Source of the DNA: Dipylidium caninum
Taxonomy: Eukaryota; Platyhelminthes; Cestoda; Cyclophyllidea; Dipylidiidae
Length of the DNA stretch: 64,000 bases
Direction: 5' to 3'
Assembly: GCA_017562135.1 (NCBI GenBank)
Contig: QEYB01000229.1
Span: 310,001-374,000, forward strand
In this document: positions 23,121 through 35,500 of the stretch, one piece after another
Position numbering within the stretch: position 1 is the first letter of the stretch
Layout: the number at the start of each line of letters is the position of its first letter
Program-made: the position numbers and the translations under genes
The notes under the pieces: generated by a model
What the model saw: only the letters and a program-made list of their open reading frames with translations
What the model was told of the DNA's origin: nothing
Databases searched by the model: none

Positions 23121-25060
23121 GGACCGACGAGGATAAAAAAGGCCAGGAAACTGTGATGGAGGAGTGTGTGTTAACCGACGAATTTAGATGAGGAAAAGGT
23201 GGTGCCGTTGGGGAGCTCAGCCCGACGAAAGGAGTTGGAGCCAAAGTTAACTGAATTGGGATTAAAAGATGAAGGTTTTTCTACGCCCCCAATGGAATAG
23301 AGGGGAGTATTGGAGGTGCAAATGAGGCGAATTGTTGGTTGAGGTGGTGGAAGAGTAGGCTTATGGACAATTGGAAGAAACGTATTCAGTTGAGTGACTC
23401 CGATTGACGCGTCAGTGGTGATTGGGAAGGGGAGGTCACAGAGCTTCCATAAAGTGTGACGTGAATGTGGCCAGATCAGGTGAGTTAGAAAGCTAAGGAG
23501 GCAATGAAGGAAGGAAAAATGGCAGATGGGCTTTGCTCTACGTGCTGGCTTCGTTGAATTATAATGTGGTGCGAGTCCGTGCATTCGCCTGCTCGGATAT
23601 CGAGATTCTGCTTCTGAAGAGAAAAGATGATCCAATTTATCGGGATGGCGTAATTCAGTTCATCGGAAATCGCAGGGTAAATCTTTTATTAATGGATAGA
23701 GAAATGGAGTTCTGCGCAAATAGGTGAGCACGTTAGTAGCATTGAGAAAACATTATCATCAAACACGTCGTCCTTTGTTCTCAAAATTCGGTAGAGAGGT
23801 GTTTAGCCATTGGTGGAAGTGTATGTTTTTGAGATTGTATATATGAGGAGTTTTTTCCTCCCCTCTCCTTTAAGTATAACTTACTTCGTTTTCGCAAAGG
23901 CTCCTCCTAATACGCCTTGCCACCGACTTCACTAATTATCCCTGCATGTGAAGTGCTTATCTGCAATCTCAACAAAATATGCACAAAGCGTCGTCTCCAT
24001 TTTATAATTAAAAAGGCAGCTCAGACAGATTGTTAAGCAAAACAATTCTAGCATGAATTCTGGGCGCTTCAAGTGTCCTTCATCCCTTCTAGAATGTTGT
24101 TTTATGATACTATCCTTGGGGGAATTTTAATCAACACGATCTTCATTGCGTGTGAATTAGCTTTCTTGAACAGCGATCTTCGGATTTCTAGATTTAAAGT
24201 TGTGCAACCTGACATCCGGGTCACGTAAACATCCATGATCCTCCTGCGGATCGATACAGATCGCGAGATATCTAGATGTTACACTCAACTGTGTAATATC
24301 CAGTAGCATGAGTTGCGTATGTTATGTTCTACACGCACACTGATTTAATTTTACAAGTGAGTCTCACGAATATAAAGGGTTTTGAAAAGTAATATAGCGA
24401 ATACCGTCGAAAGAGCGACAGAAATAGCCTCCAGGTGACCTTTCAATATACTAAAACTTACATTAAGTGGGAAAATAGTTTTATAAGAAATCTTTCGATT
24501 TTGTAGAGTCGCTCACCTTCCAAGACATGTAATATCCAGATCGCAAGGGAAATCTTTTTTCAGACAAACCTGTAAGCGTATGTTCTGGCGTTTGTATTAT
24601 TCAATTTCCTAATATATGTAAGGTTGGAAGAAACGTGGTCTAATGGCTCTGGTAATCGGTTATTAATATTTATCGTACGAATGCCCGATTTACTACACGT
24701 ATAGATTTTAAGTTGTTGTGTTGCCACTCTTCAACAAATAATCATCCCACATGTTCATGTCGATAATCTAACAAAACAGTCGGCCTACACACTAACCTCT
24801 TCTAAATACAAACTTGGGTTCATTTTAAAGAACTAAGTATCTACTTTATAATTTATTAATAATATTGTAGGATTCGAATAAACCACCTCTTCACCGCAGT
24901 TTTGATTGCCAGCTGGCGAATGTCCGTGGTATGCGCGCACGCCTCCTATTTGCACATAATCTATGTCAAGCTCCAACTGTATTTCTCTTAGTCCGACCAC
25001 AAATAAAGCTAATAGTTTGGCTTCACGATTACCATCCGTGATTTACCTTCAACCTCTCTA
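23121..25060. other. No gene recognised (upstream of the MFSD3-type gene)
   Basis: AT-rich from about 23.7 kb. No open frame with a family signature. No convincing short 5' exon with an ATG for the MFSD3-type gene could be identified. Confidence 0.4.
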
Positions 25061-25070
25061 TTGTTTTTAG
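25061..25070 (+). promoter_or_regulatory. Splice acceptor before the first coding exon of the MFSD3-type gene (possible trans-splice site)
   Basis: A pyrimidine-rich tract ending ttgtttttag directly precedes the first exon, whose frame is open in phase 0 but has no Met at its start. It can be a cis acceptor for a tiny 5' exon or a spliced-leader acceptor. Confidence 0.5.
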
Positions 25071-28000
25071 CCTTCATTCCGCCTTATTGTGTTATTCTTC
25101 CTCTACTCGCTTGAGGGAGTTCCGTACGGTCTTCAATCGCGCTTTTTACCGCTAGTTCTCCGAGAATCCGGTTCTTCTCTCTCCTCCCTCGGTTTATATA
25201 AGCTTCTTTACCTCCCATGGATATTTAAAAGTGCCTACGCCCCCCTCGTCGACAGCTATGGGTCGCGACGCTGGTGGCTTAAAGCTAGCATCATAGGCCT
25301 CGTTTCATGCACCGCTTTCCTCTCTACGATTTCAGAAACTCAATTGGCGACCTCTGTGGTCTCTCTACCACTTTGTCTTTTCATTTTTAATGGATGTGCG
25401 GCCACTCTTGACATTGCAGTAGACTCCATAGCCATTGGTATGTCTTATTTTAGATTAGCCACCTGGCATTTTTCGGTAATGAAACAAAGAGACGGTGTGG
25501 TATGTGTATAGACGAGAATTTTGCGATGTGCGCTAAGGCAAACAGGCAATTACAATATACTCCTTTTTTGATCTCTACAGATATGCTCAGTGATTCCGAG
25601 CTCGGCTATGGCAACACAGCTCAAGTCGTGGGTTACAAATTTGGCGCGGTGATAGGCGGCGGATTACTTTCCTGGTTTACATCCTTCTCCCTTTCTTTTC
25701 TATTTATTATTCTATGTGGGTTCTATACTTTTGGCCTTTTTGTCGCCAGCACCTATGAAGGGTTCGATGTGTGTGAGAAGATGAAAGACTTTCAACAGAG
25801 TACGAGTAAGGAATATGAATTTCAGGGGACTTATGTCTTTCGTAACAAATCTTTAGCTAGAATTTTTTAGTTCGCTCCACTCGCGAGACAAATCGGGTTC
25901 ATATAGTTGGCTTCAGCCTTAATCGCAGAAGGTGGTTGTTCAACGTTAGATGACGGCGATTGCATTATGATTTCTATAATCATGCAATATCTTTTTAAAA
26001 TTTTTCTCGAATTATTGCCCCTTTGTCAATAGATTGAAAGGAGTTAAGACGTCAATCACGTTGAATGCCCTTATTATCCTCCATCTTTTATTAGCGGTGT
26101 TGGTACTTGATGCGGTTGATAGGCTTACCTCATACAGTATTTATAAACTCGAATGCTGCTCCAACAATCTGAGGTCACATTTCTTTTGACTTATGTAAAT
26201 TTTAAATTATGGAGGGTTCTTAGAGGCCACTCCAATTTTTTCTGGTATAATTCGATGGTGGGTTCAGCTATTTTTCTAGCTAGTGTTTTATACACTTCCA
26301 CCAAAAACATCCTATTTTAGCTGACAGTGTGGAAAATTTGAAAACCCTTAATTAATTCATTATTCACTTCGTAAGAGTCAATTTTTGCATGGTTACGTGT
26401 TTTTTGTGAGTGCTTTTAAAATTTTATTCAAAATTCATTATCCCATTTTACTTTCGGGTTTCTGTGTCCACTAGCTCAGTAACCGCAAAAAAATAGAGCA
26501 AATTTGCCATTTATCAGAATCTATCAGTTTGTATTTTGCTCTCGAGTTTGTGTGCCACTTTCGTGACTTTCCATTTTCCTTCCTCGATGTCACGTGCTTT
26601 CAAAGTATACACATTTTACTCGAAACGTTTCAGTAACGAGACACTATTTTTATCCAAATTGTTCAGTTTGTGAGGGAGAAGAGGTTCGGAACTACTTCGA
26701 GGTTTTACTGAAAGCCATCTTCACCTCGCCCTCCACACCGTCACTAGTCTTCCTCTTGCTAGTCTACAAACTAGGCGAGATGGGCGCTATGAATATGCTG
26801 CCGCTGATGCTCCTCGACCACGGCATGCCGTTTTCTGTCGTGGTTTTTTGGACTGGCGTGGTGGGCCAAGTATCCTCCATTGTCGGCTCCTCTTCCGCCG
26901 CCGCCATAATGGGGTACTTTGGGTAAGAATCGCCGTTAACTTACAATGTTAAGCGGTGGTTGTTCCTAATCCTTAAAAATGGCATGGTATGCTTTATGGT
27001 GAACCCTGAAAAGCTCTGCTGCCTAAAGGGACATGGGGATTTACTCTTTCTCTCGAATTTTGAAAAAAAATGAAAATTTCCGGTTGAAGGAATAACCAAG
27101 AGCTCGACAGCAGTAAGGGTTGATGTAATTAGCGCAATTAGGTAAATTTACTCTTGTACTCCCTGTTTTCACCTGCCAACTAGCTTTCTTGATTTACGCG
27201 AAGGCGCTTTTCGAACGCCTATCGTTAGTGTCGTGGGAGGAGAGCCTCTGGTCAACGGATTTTGCGTGTAAATTGCGCACTATGCTAATATATGGTCTTT
27301 TGATTTCGGCGCCCTGAGGTCAGTGATTTGTGGTTGTCGGCTAGTGGCCTACTAGGTGACGATGTCCTCTTTTCCTTATGAATCCTCAACGCGTCTGCCC
27401 ACAAACTGAGACGGAAGACGAGGACCGCTCTGTTCAGATGAAGTCGAAGGAACGCATGACCTAAGTACACTTACAAGGGTGACTGCTGACAGTTCTTTTG
27501 GTTATTCTCCGTATTCTGCAGCGCAATCTTGTTTGAGGTGCATTGACTAAATAGTGATTGCATCGTCTTTTTTTGAAGATCATCATATTTCTAGGCATCG
27601 TCTGTCCCTTTCCTTGGTAAAACCAAATTACCATCTAACAGGCTTATCCTCCTCAAAGTGCTCACATTTTCTTTTCTGGAGAAAAACTTCTTGGAGTGGT
27701 AATTACAAGTTGTCTTGCATTCACCCTTAAAGACATCCCTTTCTGCGTTATCGTCTCTATTGAGTCCTAAATTATTTTAGCAAGCAAATGATTTTGCGTT
27801 CTGACAGTCGAGGAATCACAAACAGCGTCAGAAATTCGGGGTTTGTTGATTTTTTTTGCGCCACTTGACCTAGAGGTCAACAGTCGTATCAAGTGATATG
27901 CCTGATTAACTGTGTATTTTAAATATATTAAATAAGAAGTCGGTTGCAGTTACCGCCTCTCTTCTTTCATTATTACCGAACTGAAGGTTACTCTGATTCT

Positions 28001-31000
28001 CAGCACTAAAGTGATTCACTCTTCGCGGACAAACGGAGTTATTTGGTGGTCTTTTACCGGGGTATGGATCTACTTCATTTTGTTCCTTTTATCCCCCTTT
28101 GTAGTTAACTTTATTTGTTCTTTTTTTCCCTTGTTTTGAACGTGTGAGAACAGACTCCATTGTGAGACTATCTCATCACTACTTCGTTTCACTTTCCTCC
28201 TCATGATAACGCAGTAGCATCGTCTCACCCGTCAACTCATCCGAGTGCATCCTCTAAATTGACCGAGTGATTGAGTCTGGAAAAAGGTGTTTAATCATCT
28301 TGACGCATGCTACCTTCCCATTAGTCTTCCTCAAATCGGATGGAATACTCAAAATTTTTTGTTATGACCATTTTAGGAGGCCGGTGGACGTCCTCCAGCC
28401 GCTTTTCCTCCTCCGCATTGGAATACTCTCTCTCCTCACCGCCTTTGTGTTCTACATAAACTTTGTCAGTCATTGGCTTGGTGAGTCTCCTTCCCGTCCG
28501 TTTGAAATATCTTACCACCCTGTACAACTCTTGCGATCGTCATCCACCTCTAAGATTCTGAAAGGCTTCTGATGTTTTGAAAAGGCGTTCAGGCCTTGAC
28601 CTGCACTTCAACGTCTTTTTCAGTCACTTTTTCCTCTTATCCGCCGACTCTCCGATAGACGGTTGGAGAATTTGTGTCAGTGTCCCCTCAATTTTCGGTT
28701 ATATTCGCACACAAAGACTCCTTATGTAGCAAACAACCATCTCATTATTCTGATCATCTCGTGACACTAATGACTCGCTCTCCCTAATCTTTCCCCTTAA
28801 GAAAAGTAGCACCACCTTTCAGTTTCGGTTACATCTGCAATAAGCGAGAGGGTAGAGCAGTGGAAGGAGGGCTAGATTTTGTGGAATCCGCCCAACCGAA
28901 GTAGGTTGAATCTCCTTATATGTATTAGCTGCCAGCCGTTTACACGCAACAGGCCTTTGACCTCCGTTCAAGTTTATTCTTCCAAGTATCACCGGCGTTG
29001 GGGTAGATGGCGCCGGAGGTGAGATTGACGTGACGTGCGCCCCTATTTCCCGGCCCCATCGCTGGTCCCGACTTTCCTCCCTCACAGTAGGCGGGTGCAT
29101 ATGGAGCATCGGTGGGGTTTCGTGGAACCTCCGAAGAAAACGGAGTCATGGGTCCTATTGTCAGTCTAAGCCATGTTTTGAGTCAATCAAATAGTGTTTT
29201 AAGGCACTCTTTTTTGGTCCTGTCCAGAAGCAATCGTTTTGCCTTTTGTTTTTTTAGGCTGTCCCTTCTCCCATTTTTTAATCGCTTTCCCCCCCCCCCC
29301 CAGAATCTTGGTTAAAGCTTGCGCTGCAATTTTGCCTCGCAACTCCTCCTTTTGGCATAGTTTTCTCTATTAACTAGCGTCCCACTCCTTTCATCTTTTC
29401 CTTCTCCCAATTCCTCTAAGGAAAACGCTTTTATGGCTTATTTATGCTGAAACGAACAGATGCCATGTTTGTTCCCCAAGTTTCCTTAAAAATCATTGTG
29501 ACTTTCACATATACTCTTCTTTGTATCTGCGGTTCCCGTTTTACTCCTTCTGAAGTAAAAATTTAAATCTCGAGGATTTAACAGACACGTTAATAGCTTG
29601 AGGAAGGCTTAAAAAGGGAGAAAAGTACTCATTCTCCACACTACGTAGGCGAAAAATGTTTCTTGTGGTCCTCTTCTTTGGGTGCCCAGTATTTTGTGGT
29701 GGAGAATGACTGCTCTTCAGCCCCACTTCCTCCATCCCCTTCCCCCTTGGCTGGGGGAGGAGACACGGTCCTGTCTGGGAGGCCCTCATCTTAAGCATTC
29801 CATAAAGTGCCCTGCCTTCGTAACGCTCCGCCCACCAGAGGTTATTTATTGCTGAACCGTAAACTGTCCTAACAGTCTTCAGGTCTTCTCCCGGGGCAGA
29901 AGCTCCAGTACTGTGGCTACCTCAAGACCCGAGCAGTTCACTGTGTTGCTTTCGCATGTCCTCATCTTGATTCCCCTATTTCTACCACTTCCTGTGCGTT
30001 TAATTACTCTCAGTTTGCCTTAAAGGACAAAAACAGGTCGCGTGGCCAGTAATATCGCCCACCTCCCCCTCCCCCTCCTCTCTCCCTCGACTTAGTATGC
30101 TTTCTTCCCTTTCAACTTCAAATTATGTAAGCGCATCCCTCCCGTTCCGCTGAAAATTCCACTTAAATTGGTCGTCAGTTTAATTCCTGCGATATCACCC
30201 ACGATTATCGTTGCACTTTGAGGGCAGTGGGATGAGTTTATTGCATCCCCCATTAGGAGCGTAGCAATCGGGTGAGAAAGGCTCAGAACTTTTATGCCTC
30301 CCCTTTTGTGACCTTCAATACCCCGGGGATTGTTTCCCGGTTCAGCTCTGCTTGCCGCCTCTTCGACACACGTTAACTTCTGTAGCGCCCTCTTATACGA
30401 TTCGTCTTTCCTCTTAAAACCACTGCTCTTCGCCAATCTCTGCGTACAAACTCGTCCTTCCACGCGTTTGTTAGTGAACAGAGTCCTCTGCCTCGCTGAT
30501 AGGCCATCATTTACTGCTATTTAGTTTAATGATTTGTGGGATAAAGCAGATTGCTCTTTTAACTGATGCATTCGAAATCAAGCTAATTATTCACTATTTA
30601 TCCTATGTGGGACACACCATCTTTCCGCAAAATTCCCACAATTTGGCATTTAGTGTTAAACCCCCCTAGGCTCACGAAGGCCTGTTACCAAACGCAGGAG
30701 CAAAACGCTTTAGGCGAATTTCCTCGAGAGTCTATTTAACCCTTGTCTTTCTTGGCGCTAATGCCTTATTTGTTATCCCTTGAAGTGCACATGTTGCATG
30801 CCTTCGGAGAACATGGTCTTATGTAATTCTGACGCTTACAGACAAACTCGGCGTCCTTCCTACTCGTTTGATTAGTACAAAGGGCTAATCAGGGGACTTT
30901 TTAATTCAATGCAGAGTATTACTTTTGATTTTTGTTTATTTTGCCCCGTTTTTCTTCTCAGACTTCGTTGTTTTCCTTATGATATGTTCTTGCTTTCGGG

Positions 31001-32594
31001 TGCCCTGATGGATCATCTCCCCTCAACAAACTTCCTTCTGATAAATTTAACCAATGACATTGGGATTTGAACCCCTATTTAATGTGCTGCTCAGGGAGAA
31101 AGCAGAAAAGGTCGACCACCCGGTTTAGCCTGCCTCCTCACCGATGATGAACGTGTGAGTTAACACGTTACAAGTTGCCCCACTCGGGAGGAGCGGTAAT
31201 TTTTGCGTCTGGCATCGTTCGCCCACGTATCGTCATTATCTTCATGATAAAACTCAACCACTCCTTTTCTACTTCTATGAGCCTATGTTGTACTGCCTCA
31301 GCTGTTTGCGAGTGACGCGCGCCGCTCCCAGGTCCACATTTCCATGACACTGCTTTTGCCGTCAGCTCCTCCCATGTGTTTTGGCAAAGTCGCGTTTGGT
31401 TAGGGTGAACTAATCAAGGCATTGTCTGCGCCATCCGCCAGCCCCATCCTAGTTCACACACGCCTTATGTAGCCTGTGAACTCAAATAAGAAAGCCGGGG
31501 CGTCGTGCATACTTGTATTTTTGTTGCAGCGCTTTCGGCTCCTTGAGTTGTTGGGTCGCCTTCTCCATTGGGCTTTGTATGTTTAGTGCGGAAGAGCTGG
31601 AACAGAGAAGGAGTTTCCCAGGCTTGCGTAGTGTACTCATAAAAGAATGCCGTTCTCACGAGCTATCTCGCCTCTAAACAGGCATCCGTTCACAGTGGAG
31701 TGTAATTGAAGCTCCATTTTTGTTATACAGCTCGTAATTAATAATCGGCAGTCGTGTCTCTTCCCGGCTATGGTGTCCTTTCGTGGAGTTACACCTGAGT
31801 AACTGGTGTTCGGGGGCGTGGGCAATGCCTCTTCGGGACCTGACCTGGCCGGGTGGACGTGCTTTCAAACAATTGGCAATGTATTCCTCTGTCGTGGAGA
31901 ACTTTTTCCTGTCAAAATAACAATCTTCGAGGTGGTTTAGACACATCACTGTTAGTGCAGAGCCGAAGGTGCGAATCATCCATATCCTCCGACAGACTCG
32001 TTGCACTCTCCCGGGACTCTGCCCAATTCGTAGTGGACCACGTCCCAGTACAGAGGGGAAGTTACTGTCCAAGGTTAAGATTAATGTGCGTATAAACCTC
32101 TCGCCACTAAATTTGGTCAGGGTAAGTGTGAAAATTACCGCCCCATGTTAGTGTGGTGAGGGCATCCTACTGTCATTGTTGCAGCCTATTCCTGCAAGAT
32201 CTGAAAAAATCAAGTGACATTTGGAGCGTAAGACAGCGTACCGCTGTTGTTGCACGGACGGGTTCGGTTATTATCACTTTGTAATTTTTAATTTTGTAGG
32301 CGTGGTGCTGATGAATGCCACTTTGATTGTGAGCGGAGCCATAACCACGACAGTCTTCACCCTCATGATGGAATGCACACGGCACGAGGTGAGTGAGGGC
32401 GCTCGGGCCACCCACACACTGTCCTCTCCACCGTCGAAATGCTCGGCAAACTCATCTTCGCCGCCTTCGGCGCTGCCACTCTCACCGAATCCCTTGGCTA
32501 CCCACTCGCCTACCTCGTCTTTCTGACCCTCAATTTCCTGCCCCCAGCTCTTCTTGCCTCCGGCCGCTATCATTGGCCTTTCCTCAAATCCTGA
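25071..32594 (+). CDS. MFSD3: MFSD3-type major facilitator superfamily transporter
   Basis: Five exons: 25071-25437, 25581-25805, 26667-26922, 28377-28480 and 32300-32594, intron phases 1,1,2,1, giving about 416 residues if a Met is supplied (human MFSD3 has 412). Conserved blocks are YSLEGVPYGLQS, LYKLLYLPWIFKSAYAPLVD, GNTAQVVGYKFGAVIGGG, YKLGEMGAMNMLPLMLLDHG, FTLMMECTR and VEMLGKLIFAAFG; all follow vertebrate MFSD3, a relative of the SLC33 acetyl-CoA transporter. It should be a multi-pass membrane protein; its substrate is unknown in any species. Two oddities: the first exon (PSFRLIVLFFLYS) has no in-frame ATG, and in the last exon one base is missing at 32419-32421, after RATHT, so that VLSTVEMLGK to the stop is in another frame. 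The reading crosses a gtgagt at 32391 that could be mistaken for a donor, but the residues after it are conserved. Confidence 0.85.
28481..32299. other. Large intron of the MFSD3-type gene; nothing recognised
   Basis: A 3.8-kb intron between the fourth and last exons, with a run of thirteen C at 29289-29301. Open frames on both strands (for example 31674-32072, - strand) match no family I know. Confidence 0.5.
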
Positions 32595-35500
32595 AGACTC
32601 AGATTCGGGGCCAATCTCTCCACCATGTTCTCCGTGACACTGTCCACCTTACCGCCTCTATTGGCCACCCCTTTTGACGTCTTTCCCGCCCCATACCAGC
32701 GTCAATGTTTCTTATTCAACTCGTTAAGATAAACTTTTCGCCGTCCATTTCTCATTCCATTCTTCTCATCCACTGTTTTAGTATTCACTCTGCACTGTGA
32801 ATAGATGAGTGCTGCAACTCTTTTGCTAGTACATTCTTCCACTTTTTCTACCTTATTCACTGTTAAAAAATTCTAATCTTGTTCCAAAACTAGCAAACAT
32901 TGCCTTCTTATTTGACATATTGGCAGCATCCGTGTCAATCAGTCAGCGCACTTTGTTGTCATCTCATTCTTTTCCCCAGTTTCTCTCCAGTTTGTACTAC
33001 ACGTTACTCGAGTCGCGACACACTCGAATGAACCTACTTTGTGCATAAAAGCATCGTGACTGTTCCCCGAATGCTCTTCTACTGACTCCCACCCTTGTGA
33101 TGCTGCGCCTCACCTCGGATGGTGCCGTTGGTTCGAATGATGACTTTTCTTGCCTCTGCCCTCGCCATGAGCCAAAGACGCGGATACAGGAATCTTCTGT
33201 CCTCCTTCTATGTGGTCTAAGTACAAGAATCGCAGCCCTGGAGAGGGTTGCTTCAGGAGATGGGCTTTGATGTGTTATTATCCTGCCTCACAACTTTTTA
33301 CTTCTTGGCGAACTCAGATTCTGTCTGAAATGTGAGCCCTCGTGAGTTTGTTGGGGGTTCGTAGGGACTCTCTTTGTTGCCTTATGCCTTCAAGTGATTT
33401 GACTCAGAAGGTTACCTCGCCATGTTTATTGGGACGGTGGTGTCCACCAAATGGCAGTGGAGTCCCTGTGATTGGCCCGTTTGGCTCAATTCTCTCCTTC
33501 TAAGTACAGTTAAGTGAAATTTTTAGTGATTTTGTGCCATTATTTTCTCATTTTCCCCCACCGCCATAAGGTGGGCTTTAAATCGTCCCCAGGGACGTAA
33601 TTTGGCATGCCAATGTGGGGCGACTGGAAGTACAAGTTCCACTGCATCACTTTGAATACGCTGTGGACGAGTACAACGCCTTCTTTGATGCCGCTCTGCT
33701 TTGTGGCTTTAACGCTTGTCACGCGCCGCGAATTGGCTTGAGCCGCAGACCCTCGCCTCATCCCGCTCCGGATGCGTTTCGTGAAGACGTGACGAGCAGT
33801 TCGAGGCTTTGTTGGCCTGAATCGCCCCCCGCCAATCCCCAAGTGTCCGCACTTCCGCTATCTCCGCTCTCACCAGCTTCCAGGGCACCATCGAGGGGCG
33901 TTCCACTCGATGCCTTGGCGATGTGTAACTGAGTGTTTCCTCGACTTTCCCCCCTAAATTGGGCGAAGTTCGATGGTTTCCAGGGCGGCGATTAGCTGGG
34001 GGGGGGGGGGGGTACAGCAACCCTTGTTTCAAGAACTGCTCTGCCTTAATTAGGCCCAGAATTAACGTGACCATGTTAAGTTCGTTTAAGTATTAGCCTC
34101 TCTTTCGTTCTTTCCCCCTACGCACACACGTGTCACCCTGGAAGCCCCATTATGGCCCTCGCGCTCTACGGTTATGTTGCCTCTAATTTCCGTTGTTCCT
34201 CTCCGTTCAACTCGATACCACCACTGTCTCCTCATCCCTTACAAACCTCCTCCCAACCCGGATTCAGACGAGTCTGTATCAGTCATCCTTTGTCCTGTTC
34301 AACTAGCGCACAAGTGAGGCCGTTCAAGCGGTGCTGTTGGAGGCCTACTGCAGGTCCGGTGATGGCTTCAAGTGGATCTGACAAGGCTTAGAAAACGCAA
34401 GATGATAGCTCTAATTCCCACTTGTGTCTGTGGCTGCTCACACCGACTCCCCTTAACGAGTACCCCTGTTCTCAACTACTTACCCACTGCCTCCCTTGTC
34501 ACATATTCCCCGCCAGTCGTCTTTGACCGCAACTCACGCCCCAATGGCTTCGGTCAAACAGTAAGACGGTTGGTGATAACGCAGACAAGATGTCGCACAT
34601 TATTGAATCAACGCAGTGTCTGTCTGCTTCGAGAGAAGACCTCCTCTTCATCACCTTTCGGTGATTGTCTCCTTCAGGAGTCGAGGTTTCATATTTACTC
34701 CGCGAATTTACGTCCATCAGTGCCTTCTCATGACTCGATTTTCCACATTTTCGAGTTTATCCTCCTGCAGGGAAAGTCGTCCTCTCCCTGCTTGGGCAGG
34801 AAAAATAAGGCCCTCTAGTGATAGATGCTGTCTGGTTAGACCACCAGTCAAGGCCCTCCAAGGTTCCGTCCGCGACCGCAACTCGCCTTTTCCACGCAGC
34901 TGAACGTCTTCACGTTGACGCTATAGCTTGACTGCCTCCGCTGCCCTCATGGCAGCTGAATTATTCTCTTTTCCTATATCCAGTCAGTTGACGTTAAGGA
35001 TTCTGTGAGATTAAGTTCATATTCGGGCACCCCTCCTTCAGACCCGACGAAACACGATGTCGACGACTGTGTTGCCTTTCACGGCGTTAATGGTATGCTG
35101 ACAAGACTGCCCCTGAGTGTCGGTCAGTAGACATTTTTTTTCTCTCCGAGTAACACTCTCCAACTGCATTCTCCCTCCTCCATCCCCTCATCAGCTTTCC
35201 CGCCACCGTCCATCTCCACTTGAGACCGGGATAGGGGATTTTAGGCCTCACGATTTTCACTTACGGTCCACCATCCCATTGGCAGGCGTGTTAGACCCAC
35301 TCGTCAGTGCCTCCCTGACAGCCGAATGTGTAAGGCGAAGCGATACAAAAAATGAGGCGGGAAGTTAAACAAAGTTGGAGCAGAATGGGGCAGTGCTCTG
35401 TGCCGATAGTTTTATCCTCGCCTACTGCTGCACAAGCCACCAAACGACTTCCTGTTGCCTCAGGCCAGACACAGGCAGAAGTGACTGCAATTAGGCCCAG

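Noticed and set aside
31045..31085. tRNA-like T-arm (gggatttgaaccc) on the - strand
   Set aside because: No pairing 5' acceptor stem or anticodon arm at the required distance.
32391..32396. gtgagt donor at the end of the MFSD3 FTLMMECTRHE segment
   Set aside because: Residues directly after it (RATH, then VLSTVEMLGK) are conserved in MFSD3, so the exon continues.
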